Shown here: positions 17,153 to 26,264 of the stretch, piece after piece
How the letters are laid out: each line of letters starts with the position of its first letter
How positions within the stretch are numbered: position 1 is the stretch's first letter
Assembly (NCBI RefSeq): GCF_030812885.1
Contig: NZ_JAUSTO010000005.1
Span: 62,001 to 126,000, forward strand
Source: Moryella indoligenes
Lineage (GTDB): Bacteria > Bacillota > Clostridia > Lachnospirales > Lachnospiraceae
DNA length: 64,000 bases
Direction: 5' to 3'
Notes under the pieces: generated by a model
Databases searched by the model: none
The model's input: only the letters and a program-made list of their open reading frames with translations
Told to the model about the DNA's origin: nothing
Program-made: the position numbers and the translations under genes

Positions 17153-17181
17153 ATTATAAAAGGGCAGCTATTATTTGTCAA
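17153..17181 (-). promoter_or_regulatory. Consensus SigA promoter for the rpmF-plsX-acpP-rnc-smc-ftsY-clc operon
   Basis: On the minus strand exact TTGACA and TATAAT hexamers are separated by 17 bases, about 75 bases upstream of rpmF. It lies in the pta-rpmF gap and gives the long downstream operon a strong start. Confidence 0.88.
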
Positions 17182-17256
17182 CCATTTTATTACTGATTGC
17201 AGCGTAATCCCGCTCGCGCGCCGGAGCTTCACGGGCGAAGTTCTTTTTGGCGGCGT

Positions 17257-18240
17257 TTATGCCAGCGCTGCAGTGATGATCGCCATGGAGTAGACCTCCA
17301 GTGCATTGCAGCCACGTGACAAATCATTGATCTGGGCATTCAGTCCGAGCAGAATCGGGCCGTAGGCCTCAAAGCCTCCCATTCTCTGGGCGATCTTGTA
17401 GCCGATATTTCCCGCATTGATGTCCGGGAAGATGAAGGTGTTTGCGTAACCCGCAACCGGAGAATCCGGGCACTTGGTACGCGCAACTGTCGGGGACACA
17501 GCCGCATCAAACTGAAGCTCTCCGTCGATCGGAATATCCTTGTAGCGCTCCTTTGCCTTCGCACAGGCGTTGTGCATCTTATCGACGTCCTCTCCGCTTC
17601 CGGAACCAAAGGTGGAATAGCTCAGGAATGCAACCTTGGGATCGACGCCGAAGACCTTTGCGCAGGCCACAGTCTCACCGCAGATCTCAACCAGCTCATC
17701 CTCCGTCGGCTTGATATTGATCGCGCAGTCCGCCATGGCAAGCACTTCATTGTCACCCGTTGCAGAGGGACGAACCAGAATAAAGCAGGAAGACACGATC
17801 TTGTTGTCCGGCTTGGTCTTGATGATCTGCAGGGCAGGACGCACGGTATCTGCTGTAGAATAGGTCGCGCCTCCCAGCAGGCAGTCTCCGATTCCCATCT
17901 TCACGAGCATCGTACCGAAGTAGTTTCCGCTCTTTAAGATCTTTCTGGCCTGCTCCGGGGTCATGCCCTTGCTCTTTCTGATCTCACAGAAGAGCTCCAC
18001 CATCTCTTCAAAGCGATCGAACTTCTCCGGATCTATGATCTGTGCCCCCCGGATGTTGTATCCCTCTGTCTCCGCCGCCTCTTCCACGGCCTCCTTGCTG
18101 CCGAGTAAAATGGGAGTCAGAAAATTACCTGCAAGCAGACGGGAAGCCGCCTCAAGTATTCTTGCATCGGTGCCCTCTGTAAAAACAATGGTCTTCGGGT
18201 TCTCCTTCAGCTGGTGAATCATAGTTCCAAATGTATACAT
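17257..18240 (-). CDS. pta: Phosphate acetyltransferase
   Basis: Pta converts acetyl-CoA and phosphate to acetyl phosphate, which AckA turns into acetate and ATP. The family segments seen are TIVFTEGTDARILEAA near the N-terminus, LLGGATYSTADTVRPALQ, SYSTFGSGSGEDVDK and the C-terminal FPDINAGNIGYKIAQRMGG. At 327 aa it is the short single-domain bacterial type without the N-terminal P-loop domain. It lies 87 bases downstream of ackA, the reverse of the more usual pta-ackA order, and probably shares the ackA promoter. Confidence 0.97.
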   Translation of the reverse strand: MYTFGTMIHQLKENPKTIVFTEGTDARILEAASRLLAGNFLTPILLGSKEAVEEAAETEGYNIRGAQIIDPEKFDRFEEMVELFCEIRKSKGMTPEQARKILKSGNYFGTMLVKMGIGDCLLGGATYSTADTVRPALQIIKTKPDNKIVSSCFILVRPSATGDNEVLAMADCAINIKPTEDELVEICGETVACAKVFGVDPKVAFLSYSTFGSGSGEDVDKMHNACAKAKERYKDIPIDGELQFDAAVSPTVARTKCPDSPVAGYANTFIFPDINAGNIGYKIAQRMGGFEAYGPILLGLNAQINDLSRGCNALEVYSMAIITAALA

Positions 18241-18327
18241 ATCTCATCCTCGTCTTTCTGTGTCGGCAGAATGCCGGTCTCTTTGGCCTCTGAGCCTGTT
18301 TTAAATTTTTTCCGTCCTGAAAACAGT

Positions 18328-19527
18328 TTATTTCCCTGCGAGACGAAGCGTATCTCTGGCAATTGCAAGTTCCTCATTGGTCGGAAGCAGGAACACCTTG
18401 ACCTTTGAGCTGTCTGCGGAAATAAGTCTCAGCTCTCCACGCACATGATTCCTTTCGTCATCAATCTCAACGCCGAGATAACCCAGATAGGAGCAGATAT
18501 TCTTCCTCATGGTCGCATCGTTTTCACCGACACCTGCAGTAAAGGCAATCGCATCCACACCATTCATCGCCGCCACATAGGCGCCGATGTATTTCGCAAC
18601 GCGATAGGTATACGCCTGCAATGCGACAGCCGCCCGCTGGTTGCCTGCATTTGCCGCATCATCAATATCACGGAAGTCACTGGACACGCCGCCGGACAGA
18701 CCAAGCACGCCGGACTTCTTATTCAGCACATTCAGCATCTCATCAATGCTCAGGTTCTCATGCTTGCAGATAAACTGAAGGATGGCCGGATCCAGATCTC
18801 CGGAGCGGGTTCCCATGATCAGTCCCTCGAGCGGAGTGAGTCCCATCGAAGTATCGACGCACTTTCCGCCGATGGAGGCAGAGACTGAAGCGCCGTTTCC
18901 GAGATGGCACACGATCACTTTTGCGTTCTTCGGGTCCAGTCCGCCGAACTTGATGGCCTCACTGGATACAAAACCGTGACTGGTTCCGTGGAAGCCGTAG
19001 CGGCGCAGCTTATATTTCTCATAGTATTCATAGGGAAGCGCATAGAGATAGACCTTTTCCGCCATACTCATACCAAAGGCTGTATCAAACACTGCGACAT
19101 TCGGCTTGCCCGGCATCGCAGCCTCGCAGGCCTCGATCCCCATGAGATTTGCCGGGTTATGAAGCGGCGCGAGGTCGAAGCAGTCGCGAATCGCCTGCTT
19201 CACGCTCTCATCGATCAGAACCGACTCACTGTAGTAGGTTCCGCCATGCACCACGCGATGACCAATCGCAGAGATCTCCTCCGCACTTTTGATTACGCCG
19301 TGGTTCGGATTGATCAGAGCATCCAGAACCATCCGGATGGCTTCCTTATGACTTGGCATCGGAGCCGGAAATTTCATCTTCTCGCCGCCTGCGGGTGTGT
19401 GGGTCAGCAGGGATCCCTCGATTCCGATTCTCTCGCAGAGGCCCTTTGCAAGCACACGCTCATTCTCCATATCGATCAGCTGATACTTCAGAGAAGAACT
19501 TCCGCAGTTCATCACCAGAATATTCAT
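18328..19527 (-). CDS. ackA: Acetate kinase
   Basis: This kinase makes ATP from acetyl phosphate. The N-terminal MNCGSSSLKYQL contains Asn7; the ASKHA-family segments GHRVVHGG, FGFHGTSH (here YGFHGTSH), VCHLGNGASV, MGTRSGDLDP and FTAGVGEND are all present. Length (399 aa) is normal. The GlnPro-type gap upstream carries a promoter reading toward it. With pta and the PFOR encoded at 46.7-50.2 kb, it completes a pyruvate to acetate route in this window. Confidence 0.98.
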   Translation of the reverse strand: MNILVMNCGSSSLKYQLIDMENERVLAKGLCERIGIEGSLLTHTPAGGEKMKFPAPMPSHKEAIRMVLDALINPNHGVIKSAEEISAIGHRVVHGGTYYSESVLIDESVKQAIRDCFDLAPLHNPANLMGIEACEAAMPGKPNVAVFDTAFGMSMAEKVYLYALPYEYYEKYKLRRYGFHGTSHGFVSSEAIKFGGLDPKNAKVIVCHLGNGASVSASIGGKCVDTSMGLTPLEGLIMGTRSGDLDPAILQFICKHENLSIDEMLNVLNKKSGVLGLSGGVSSDFRDIDDAANAGNQRAAVALQAYTYRVAKYIGAYVAAMNGVDAIAFTAGVGENDATMRKNICSYLGYLGVEIDDERNHVRGELRLISADSSKVKVFLLPTNEELAIARDTLRLAGK

Positions 19528-19581
19528 TGTCTGTTTCCCCTTTCAATTATATAATCGCCATTGAAATGCCTGTTGATTCCG

Positions 19582-19611
19582 ATTATAGTCCACAAGCGCA
19601 AACATATACAA
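19582..19611 (-). promoter_or_regulatory. Predicted SigA promoter of ackA-pta
   Basis: On the minus strand TTGTAT and a perfect TATAAT are separated by 18 bases in the divergent gap between ackA and tmcAL, about 55 bases upstream of the ackA start. Confidence 0.6.
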
Positions 19612-19649
19612 GCTGTATATCTGTATTTTTGACAGTACAGGAGGTTTTT

Positions 19650-20912
19650 ATGATGAATCTTGCTGAAATTGTGGGTATTATTGCCGAGTATCATCCTTTC
19701 CATAACGGACACCTCTACCAGATGCGCAATGCACGCGCCATGACAGGTGCTTCCTACTGCGTTGTAGTGCTGAGCGGGCACTTTGTGCAGCGGGGCATGC
19801 CGGCCATCTACAGCAGCAGACTGCGCGCCGAGGCGGCGCTGCGCTGCGGTGCAGATGCTGTATTTGAGCTTCCCTCCCCCTTTTCCTCCGCCTCTGCCCG
19901 GGATTATGCTCGCTTCGCGGTCTCGCTCCTCTCTTCTCTCGGCATTCAGCAGCTCTCCTGCGGCACAGAGGATGCTTCTTCGGCAGAGCTCTCTCTGCTC
20001 ACCGACTGTATCAGCGAGGAGTCTCCCATCTTTCAGCACAGCCTTCAGTGCAGCTTGAAGGACGGTCTCAGCTTCCCGGAGGCGCGTCTCGCAGCAATCC
20101 TCGACGATCTCCGCTCTGCCGGTGCAGCTCCTGAGCTGCTGCTCCGCACAAAGGAGCTGCTCATGCAGCCAAACAATATACTGGCTCTCGAGTACGCCCA
20201 TGCGATCCGCACCCTCTCATCGGAGCTTCAGCTCTGCTGCGTGGAGCGAAAAGGCTCCGGCTATCATGATCCTGTTCTCCACGGAGATTTTGCCTCCGCC
20301 ACAGCGCTGCGAGGACAGCTCCTTCAAGGCAGCTCCGTTTCCGCTCTCAGCGACTATATGCCGCAGGAGGCCTGTGAGCTCTTCTCCACAGTCCCCCCGC
20401 TTTCTCCCGACAGACTCTGCGCCGCTCTGGAGCGCCGTATTCTGAATCTGCTCTATGAAGGCCGCGCGCTCTCCGACTTTGCAGATGTCTCTGGAGAACT
20501 GGCCGCCCGCATTGCCAAGAGCAGATTACAGTATGAGAGCTACGAGACGCTGGTCAATGCTCTGAAGACGCGCCAATATACGCACACACGCATTGCGCGG
20601 GCTCTGACCCATATTTTTCTTGGCATAACAAAGGAGCAGATGCAGCTCTGGAAAAGCTGCAGTTCTGCCCCCTATGCCCGTCTTCTCGGTTTTCGCAGAG
20701 ATTCCGCCGAACTGCTCTCCGCACTGAAAGAGCACTCCTCCATTCCTATCATAAGTAAGGCGGCAGATGCGCCACAGCTCCTTAGCACACCCGCCGCACT
20801 CTCTCTCCTTCAGGCGGAGGCACACGCCGCCGCACTCTGGAATTCACTTTTATTTGAGCAGAGCAGAATCAGCTCTCCCAGGCTCTATGAACAGCAGATT
20901 GTGATTGTGTGA
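19650..20912 (+). CDS. tmcAL: tRNA(Met) cytidine acetate ligase TmcAL (YlbM family)
   Basis: This nucleotidyltransferase-fold enzyme uses acetate and ATP to make N4-acetylcytidine at the wobble base of elongator tRNA(Met). The N-terminus has GIIAEYHPFHNGHLY with the HxGH motif at 18-21, followed by VVVLSGHFVQRGMPAI and the EYAHAI region. Length (420 aa) is normal. The start at 19650 is set by AGGAGG five bases upstream; the frame is open further upstream but overlaps ackA. It is divergent from ackA, whose product makes or uses acetate. The last part of the gene is the source or relative of the partial copy at 26265-26416. Confidence 0.93.
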   Translation: MMNLAEIVGIIAEYHPFHNGHLYQMRNARAMTGASYCVVVLSGHFVQRGMPAIYSSRLRAEAALRCGADAVFELPSPFSSASARDYARFAVSLLSSLGIQQLSCGTEDASSAELSLLTDCISEESPIFQHSLQCSLKDGLSFPEARLAAILDDLRSAGAAPELLLRTKELLMQPNNILALEYAHAIRTLSSELQLCCVERKGSGYHDPVLHGDFASATALRGQLLQGSSVSALSDYMPQEACELFSTVPPLSPDRLCAALERRILNLLYEGRALSDFADVSGELAARIAKSRLQYESYETLVNALKTRQYTHTRIARALTHIFLGITKEQMQLWKSCSSAPYARLLGFRRDSAELLSALKEHSSIPIISKAADAPQLLSTPAALSLLQAEAHAAALWNSLLFEQSRISSPRLYEQQIVIV

Positions 20913-20937
20913 AGACTCAGCCTATATCTGCTGTTGC
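20750..20937 (+). repeat. Junction repeat copy 1: tmcAL 3' end plus trace of a DUF1667 gene end
   Basis: This segment recurs at 26265-26416 in the same orientation. Apart from one 36-base gap bounded by GCCGCACT repeats, the copies are colinear; by hand count 15 of 152 aligned bases differ. After the tmcAL stop, the opposite strand reads ATADIG and a stop, matching the end (ATADIS and stop) of the DUF1667 gene found beside copy 2. Confidence 0.85.
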
Positions 20938-20948
20938 GGTACCTGCGC

Positions 20949-22256
20949 TTAAATCAGAGTATAAAGATAAAACAGCATGCAGACACCAACCGCATACATC
21001 GGAGCCGGAATATCCTTTGATTTTCCTGCCGCAAGCTTCATAATCAGGTATGAAACAATAGAAAGCGCCATACCATTTGCGATATTATAGGTCAGTATGG
21101 TCATGGCAACTGCAATAAACGCCGGAAGGCACTCTGTCTTATCACTGTAATCCACGCTTCTCATAGAGCTCAACATCTGAAAACCGATAATAGTGAGTAC
21201 CGGACCGGTTGCCACTCCCGGAACCATGAGTGCCAGAGGTGTAAAAAGAATCATCAGTGCAAACAGGATACTGCTTGTAATCGCAGTGAGTCCTGTACGT
21301 CCACCATCCTCTACGCCGCTCGCAGACTCAAGATAAGTAGTCATAACCGGCATGCAGAAGAAGCTTCCCAGTACAGTTGAGAGAGAATCCACCTTAAAGC
21401 ACTTCTCAATACCCGGCATGTCTCCATTCTCATCGAGCCAGCCAGCCTGATTGGCAACGCCAAGTATGATTCCCATCGTTCCAAAGAAATCCGGAACAAA
21501 GAAAGTAAGCAGCCACGGAAAATACTGTGGTTTTAAGGCACTCAGCACATCAATACGAAAACTGACCGGCCCGATACCGGACGGCGGGTTCAGTAAACTG
21601 GTTGGAAGCTTGGTGACTCCCAGTGGGATCCCGATTAATGTCACAATAATAATAGACAGGATCATACTGCCCTTGATTTTTTTTGCTTCAAAGATCAGAA
21701 CCAGCAGAAATCCAATTCCGAACATCAGGGCCTTCGCTGTACTGAGATCACCAAAAATCAGCGTGTTCTTCTCACTTGACACAACAATTCCACCTGACTT
21801 CAATCCGATCAGGGCAATATAAAGTCCAATCCCACCACTTAAAGCGATCTTAATACTTGCAGGAATCGCAGTTGCAATAATATTCCGGAGTCCGGCAAAT
21901 GAAATAATAACGAAGATCACACCTTCAATAAAGATCAATCCGAATGCTGTCTCTACCGGCATTCCGATCGAATCAATTGAGCTCAGTATTGCAACCGAGC
22001 TCATACCGGGTGCCAGGCAAAACGGACGGTTCGTATAAAGCGCCATCACCACGCTGCATACAACGATTGCCAGTATGAGTGCTGTAAGCACTGCACCGCG
22101 CATGAGTCCGGCCTTCTCCAGCATATTGGGAATGGTCGCCAATACGTAAGACATAGTGGCAAAGGTCGTGATACCAGCCAGTATTTCCGTACGAATATTC
22201 GTATTATTCTGACTCAATTGAAATCTTTGTTCAAGACTGCTGCTGAATGAACTCAT
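20949..22256 (-). CDS. NCS2-family (AzgA/PbuG-like) purine permease, copy 1
   Basis: This membrane transporter of the NCS2 superfamily, AzgA-like branch, probably carries purine bases such as guanine, hypoxanthine or adenine by ion symport. The opening RTEILAGITTFATMSYVLA and the block FCLAPGMSSVA are typical of the branch; about 12-14 hydrophobic segments span 435 aa. It is a close paralogue of the next gene upstream (22354-23664), sharing long runs such as SASGVEDGGRTGLTAITSSILF with slight changes. The gap between them is 97 bases and no purine riboswitch is visible. Both are downstream of a CitA/DcuS-type sensor system. The substrate is inferred from family only. Confidence 0.85.
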   Translation of the reverse strand: MSSFSSSLEQRFQLSQNNTNIRTEILAGITTFATMSYVLATIPNMLEKAGLMRGAVLTALILAIVVCSVVMALYTNRPFCLAPGMSSVAILSSIDSIGMPVETAFGLIFIEGVIFVIISFAGLRNIIATAIPASIKIALSGGIGLYIALIGLKSGGIVVSSEKNTLIFGDLSTAKALMFGIGFLLVLIFEAKKIKGSMILSIIIVTLIGIPLGVTKLPTSLLNPPSGIGPVSFRIDVLSALKPQYFPWLLTFFVPDFFGTMGIILGVANQAGWLDENGDMPGIEKCFKVDSLSTVLGSFFCMPVMTTYLESASGVEDGGRTGLTAITSSILFALMILFTPLALMVPGVATGPVLTIIGFQMLSSMRSVDYSDKTECLPAFIAVAMTILTYNIANGMALSIVSYLIMKLAAGKSKDIPAPMYAVGVCMLFYLYTLI

Positions 22257-22353
22257 AAATTCCCCTTCCTTTTCTATTTCTATATCATATTACAACAATC
22301 CTATCTTCTCTGCGCGCTATGAGAACACAGGAAAACTGCCATCTTTATCCCTG

Positions 22354-23664
22354 CTACAACAGAGTTGAAAGATAATAGACAAGAAATGCAGCCAGACTGT
22401 ACATCGCAGGGTGCAGCTCCCTTCGCTTTCCCGACGCCAGCTTCAATATCACATAAGACAATACAGAAAGCGAGAGACCATTGGCTATATTATTAGTAAA
22501 TATTGTCATTGCAACTGCGATAAATGCCGGAACCGCTTCTGAAATATCCTCATAATTTATATTTTTCATTGACCCCAGCATCTGAAGGCCGATAAAGGTC
22601 AGGACAGGTCCTGTCGCCACTGCGGGAATCATAAGCGCCAATGGCGTAAAGAGTAGCATCAACACAAAGAGGATGCTGGTCGTAAGCGATGTAAGACCGG
22701 TTCTGCCTCCATCCTCCACGCCGCTTGCGGACTCCAAATAAGTCGTCATAACCGGCATACAGCAGAAGCTTCCAGTCACAGTGGATACTGAATCCACTTT
22801 AAAGCAGCGCTCGATTCCCGGCATATTTCCCTGTTCATCCAGCCAGCCTCCCCGATTGGCGACGCCAAGAATGATGCCCATCGTTCCGAAAAAATCCGGG
22901 ACAAAGAAAGTGATAAGCCAGGGGAAATACTCCGGCTTCAATGCCCCAAGAATATTGATACGAAACAAGATAGGAGCCGGGCTCACAGGCAACTGAAACA
23001 TGCTGTCCGGAACCACGGTCTGATTCAACGGAATGGCCAACAATGTGACAACCAGTATGGAGACAATCATGCTTCCGCGAAAACGTCTTGCCTCCAATAT
23101 CAGCAGTACTACAAAGCCGATCGCAAAAAGAAAACATTTAGGAGAATTCAGATCTCCAAAACTCAGAGATCCGTTTCCTCCCGTCACAACAACATCTCCT
23201 GCCTTCAGACCGATCAAAGCAATGAAGAGCCCTATACCCGCGCTGATTGAGATCTTGACATTTGCCGGAATGGCATTCACTACCAACTCTCTGAGGCCTA
23301 TAAAGGTGATAAAACAGAAGATCATTCCACTCAGGAAAACCAGACCAAAAGCAACATCAACCGGAATTCCAACCTCTCTGATGGTAGATCCTATCACTGC
23401 AACAGAACTCATTCCTGGCGCCAACGCAAAAGGGCGATTTGTGTACAGTGCCATCGCTATGCTGCAGGCTGCAATCATTAGAATGAGCATGGTCAGGATG
23501 GCCCCCTTCGGAAGTCCTGCACCACTGAGCATATTGGGAACCGCTGCCAGTACATAGGACATGGTAGCAAAGGTTGTAATACCTGCCAGCACCTCCGTTC
23601 GCACTGAGCTGTTATTTTTCTTCAGCGAGAACAAGCGCTCACAAGCCTGTTCAAAATGTAACAT
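22354..23664 (-). CDS. NCS2-family (AzgA/PbuG-like) purine permease, copy 2
   Basis: This paralogue of the permease at 20949-22256 has the same NCS2 architecture: VRTEVLAGITTFATMSYVLA at the N-terminus, FALAPGMSSVAVIGS, and PDFFGTMGIILGVAN in the middle. The ATG at 23664 (436 aa) is chosen because GGGAG lies six bases upstream; a TTG one codon earlier is also open. The tandem pair probably arose by duplication followed by divergence. Two transporters could differ in affinity or base specificity. The response-regulator gene lies about 110 bases upstream on the same strand. Confidence 0.85.
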   Translation of the reverse strand: MLHFEQACERLFSLKKNNSSVRTEVLAGITTFATMSYVLAAVPNMLSGAGLPKGAILTMLILMIAACSIAMALYTNRPFALAPGMSSVAVIGSTIREVGIPVDVAFGLVFLSGMIFCFITFIGLRELVVNAIPANVKISISAGIGLFIALIGLKAGDVVVTGGNGSLSFGDLNSPKCFLFAIGFVVLLILEARRFRGSMIVSILVVTLLAIPLNQTVVPDSMFQLPVSPAPILFRINILGALKPEYFPWLITFFVPDFFGTMGIILGVANRGGWLDEQGNMPGIERCFKVDSVSTVTGSFCCMPVMTTYLESASGVEDGGRTGLTSLTTSILFVLMLLFTPLALMIPAVATGPVLTFIGLQMLGSMKNINYEDISEAVPAFIAVAMTIFTNNIANGLSLSVLSYVILKLASGKRRELHPAMYSLAAFLVYYLSTLL

Positions 23665-23772
23665 CAAAAGCTCCCTTCTGTTTACTGGAGCAGCCCATCT
23701 CCGTCTGTCAGTATAGCTGCTGTTGTGCCTTCCTTCTGCTTTTGTAAATAAAGAGTGAATTATGTAAATAAT

Positions 23773-24498
23773 TTAAGCGGGATCCAGTGCCTTAATCTGT
23801 GTCAGACGCCGCAGTTCAGCAGGCTCTCTTATGACTCTGTACTCATTCAGCGGCCGCCCGACACTTCCATAAATGTAAGTCTTCTTAAGAATCTTTTCTT
23901 TTGTAAGAAAATCCAGATACTTCTTCACGGAAACTCTGGAAAATTCCATCCGCTCTGCCAATTCCTGTACACAGAATGCCTCTGTTCTGCCGATCAGCTC
24001 CTCTGCAATCCGCTGCAATGTATTCCTGTCAATCCCCTTTGGAAGAGATAGCTCCACCATATCCGTTTCGCCCCGGTTCTGCCCGGACAAACGATCCACC
24101 TCACTCTGCTCAAGAGACAGCTTTCCCAGCAGCTCACAGCGCTCCTTAAATTTATAGAGCGCTTCCGTGAGTCTCGTGTAAGTAAAGGGCTTTATAATAT
24201 AATCGACACAGCCCATACTGAAGGCCTCGCGTATCCTCTCCCCATCTTTTGCCGCGGAAATTATAATCGCCTCAATTTTAGCCTGTTCCGTGCGGAGCTT
24301 CCTCAGTACCTCAAGCCCGGAAGCCCCCGGAAGATAGATATCCAACAACACAAGCTGAACCTTATTCTGTCTGAGACAACTGAGCGCTTCCTCTGTATTT
24401 CCCGCAATTCCGGCAATACCATAGCCGCTCTGTCTCAGAAATTCCTCTGTGATACGCGCCACCTGAGGATCGTCCTCTACAATCAGTACCTGATACAT
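23773..24498 (-). CDS. Response regulator, CitB/DcuR type
   Basis: This 241-aa regulator has an N-terminal receiver domain with the acidic pocket (VEDD), phospho-acceptor Asp53 (LLDIYLPG) and Lys103 (IIKPF). The C-terminal part has a winged-helix-like HTH (QELAERMEFSRVSVKKYLDFL), as in CitB/DcuR regulators of organic-acid uptake. The ATG at 24498 is preferred: AGGAGG abuts the earlier ATG at 24504, while spacing to the second is six bases. It is encoded just after its sensor kinase and just before two purine-type permeases, which are its likely targets. Confidence 0.88.
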   Translation of the reverse strand: MYQVLIVEDDPQVARITEEFLRQSGYGIAGIAGNTEEALSCLRQNKVQLVLLDIYLPGASGLEVLRKLRTEQAKIEAIIISAAKDGERIREAFSMGCVDYIIKPFTYTRLTEALYKFKERCELLGKLSLEQSEVDRLSGQNRGETDMVELSLPKGIDRNTLQRIAEELIGRTEAFCVQELAERMEFSRVSVKKYLDFLTKEKILKKTYIYGSVGRPLNEYRVIREPAELRRLTQIKALDPA

Positions 24499-24525
24499 TC
24501 CCATCCTCCTGTCTTTCTGCTTCTG

Positions 24526-26148
24526 CTACACATCCTTTGAAATATGTGCTACAAATTCTGTACCGGACTGTGGGTCGCTGGATACCGTCACATAGCCGCT
24601 GTGCCGCGCACAGGCCTTCTGCACAAGATACAGGCCAATCCCATTTCCATTTACTTTATTGCTTACACCATACTCAAAAATGTGCTCTATCAGTCCCTCA
24701 TCAATCGGATTTCCGGAGTTCCACACCGAAATCATGATATCATTCTGCCGCTCAATAAGTTCCATTGTCACTGTCCGCATGGCACAGCCCTGTGTCGCAT
24801 CAAAGGCATTTTCCAGGAGATTCCCACTTATCACAACGATATCCTGCACAAGCGCGTCGTTTTCTATCCTTCCGCAGCCAGAGCGTCCCGTCAGAATAAG
24901 ATCCACCTTCTGCTCTGCTGCCCGATCAAATTTACTGAGCAGAAAAGCTGAAAGGATAGGATCCTTGATTCTGCCGTTGATACACTCCTTTTCTCGCTGC
25001 TTCAGATGAATCAGACCATCTATATATTCCTTAAGTTCCTCATATTGCTGTTCATGCACCAAACCGGAGACCACCTGTAGCTTGTTATTAAATTCATGCA
25101 TCTGTGCACGCAATGCCTCTACATAGCTGCGCACTCCGGTGATATCCTCCGCAAAGCGCAGCAGCTCCTGCTTGGGGCGGCAGGTGATGAGAAGACTCCT
25201 CTGCGGCGAGCCATCCACCTCAATCGGAATAAAATTCACATAACAGCTATCTCCCCCAACTCTGCATTCGTAGTCAAAGAGCGACTCCTTACGAAGGAGC
25301 ATATTCTCAAAAGGAATATCCCGAAAGAGGTCGGAAAACTTCGCCGGCTCGCTATGTTGCTCTGCGGCAGCACTGCCATCGGATATAGGATCCTCCGTCA
25401 TATCGGCCTTGTGGTAGCTGCCGCGAAAAAACATCTGATGCGCTCTCCTATTTGCATGGACAATGTTTCCGCTCTCATCCACAGTCAGTATTCCGTCACG
25501 AACTGCATCGAGCAGAGCAGTTCGCTCTACAAGGAGCTTGGCAATCTCAGCAGGCTCCAGATTAAGCAGCGTCCCCTTGATACGATCCGTGAGATCCCAG
25601 ACAAAAAGCAGCGCAATCAGCATAACCAGTATCGTCATAGCATTCAGCTCTCTCTGCGCCTTTTGAAGTCCCTCCTGATTATGACTATATTTTAGCTTTG
25701 CGACGACAATTCCGACACTTCCTCCGACTCCATCCGAAATAACACTTTCTGCATAGAGCGCAGCGTTCTTTTTGTCGGGATTCAGCAGACAATACCCCCG
25801 CGCCTCCGAAATTATTTTTCTCTCCTGGAGAATTTCCGTTTCAATACCGTCCTGCTGTGAATTATACAAAAGGCCGCCATCTTCAGACAAGACAGCGAGC
25901 CCGGAGCAGTTTGTGCAGGATTCCAGGCGTGCTGCGAGCTGGGCAAGTCGTGCTCTGTCAGCGCTTTGTATCGCCAGCCTCAGCTCCTCTGAGTCCGCAA
26001 ACTGCTGTGTCAGATCCAGGAGGGCCGAGCCACTCGTCTGCGCCACAGTCTGCCTCAGATTCATGGAAACCGGATAATGATTCAGTAATAAAATAGCTGC
26101 AACCACACTGCACACCAGCATTGCAATTTTTGTGCGAAGCTTCAGCAT
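24526..26148 (-). CDS. Sensor histidine kinase, CitA/DcuS type
   Basis: This membrane sensor of about 540 aa has TM1 at 8-26, an extracytoplasmic sensor domain (about 27-168), TM2 at 170-189, then a cytoplasmic PAS region (about 208-330) beginning VERTALLDAVRDGILTVDE. The dimerisation box MHEFNNKLQVVSGL holds the likely phospho-accepting His351, and the ATPase domain shows NLLENAFDAT and GNGIGLYLVQ. This layout is that of CitA/DcuS/DctS sensors for citrate or C4-dicarboxylates. The sensor domain contains two Cys (ESCTNCSG), which is unusual. Because the targets next door are purine-type permeases, the ligand may not be a dicarboxylate. A GTG one codon upstream is an alternative start. Confidence 0.88.
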   Translation of the reverse strand: MLKLRTKIAMLVCSVVAAILLLNHYPVSMNLRQTVAQTSGSALLDLTQQFADSEELRLAIQSADRARLAQLAARLESCTNCSGLAVLSEDGGLLYNSQQDGIETEILQERKIISEARGYCLLNPDKKNAALYAESVISDGVGGSVGIVVAKLKYSHNQEGLQKAQRELNAMTILVMLIALLFVWDLTDRIKGTLLNLEPAEIAKLLVERTALLDAVRDGILTVDESGNIVHANRRAHQMFFRGSYHKADMTEDPISDGSAAAEQHSEPAKFSDLFRDIPFENMLLRKESLFDYECRVGGDSCYVNFIPIEVDGSPQRSLLITCRPKQELLRFAEDITGVRSYVEALRAQMHEFNNKLQVVSGLVHEQQYEELKEYIDGLIHLKQREKECINGRIKDPILSAFLLSKFDRAAEQKVDLILTGRSGCGRIENDALVQDIVVISGNLLENAFDATQGCAMRTVTMELIERQNDIMISVWNSGNPIDEGLIEHIFEYGVSNKVNGNGIGLYLVQKACARHSGYVTVSSDPQSGTEFVAHISKDV

Positions 26149-26199
26149 CACCCCTACCCCCTGACCTCAATATTCGAGCAACAGATGAAATCTCTCGCC

Positions 26200-26229
26200 A
26201 TTATATAAAAGGAAATGTGAAATCTGCAA
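26200..26229 (-). promoter_or_regulatory. Predicted SigA promoter of the sensor/regulator genes
   Basis: On the minus strand TTGCAG and a perfect TATAAT are separated by 18 bases, about 50 bases upstream of the sensor kinase start. It lies between the kinase gene and the tmcAL fragment. Confidence 0.6.
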
Positions 26230-26264
26230 GTTTATCGATTAAAGGATCCCAGCTCCCTTCCCAC

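Noticed and set aside
22257..23772. Purine riboswitch ahead of either NCS2 permease
   Set aside because: The gaps are about 100 bases and show neither the expected three-way-junction stems nor the conserved loop sequences.
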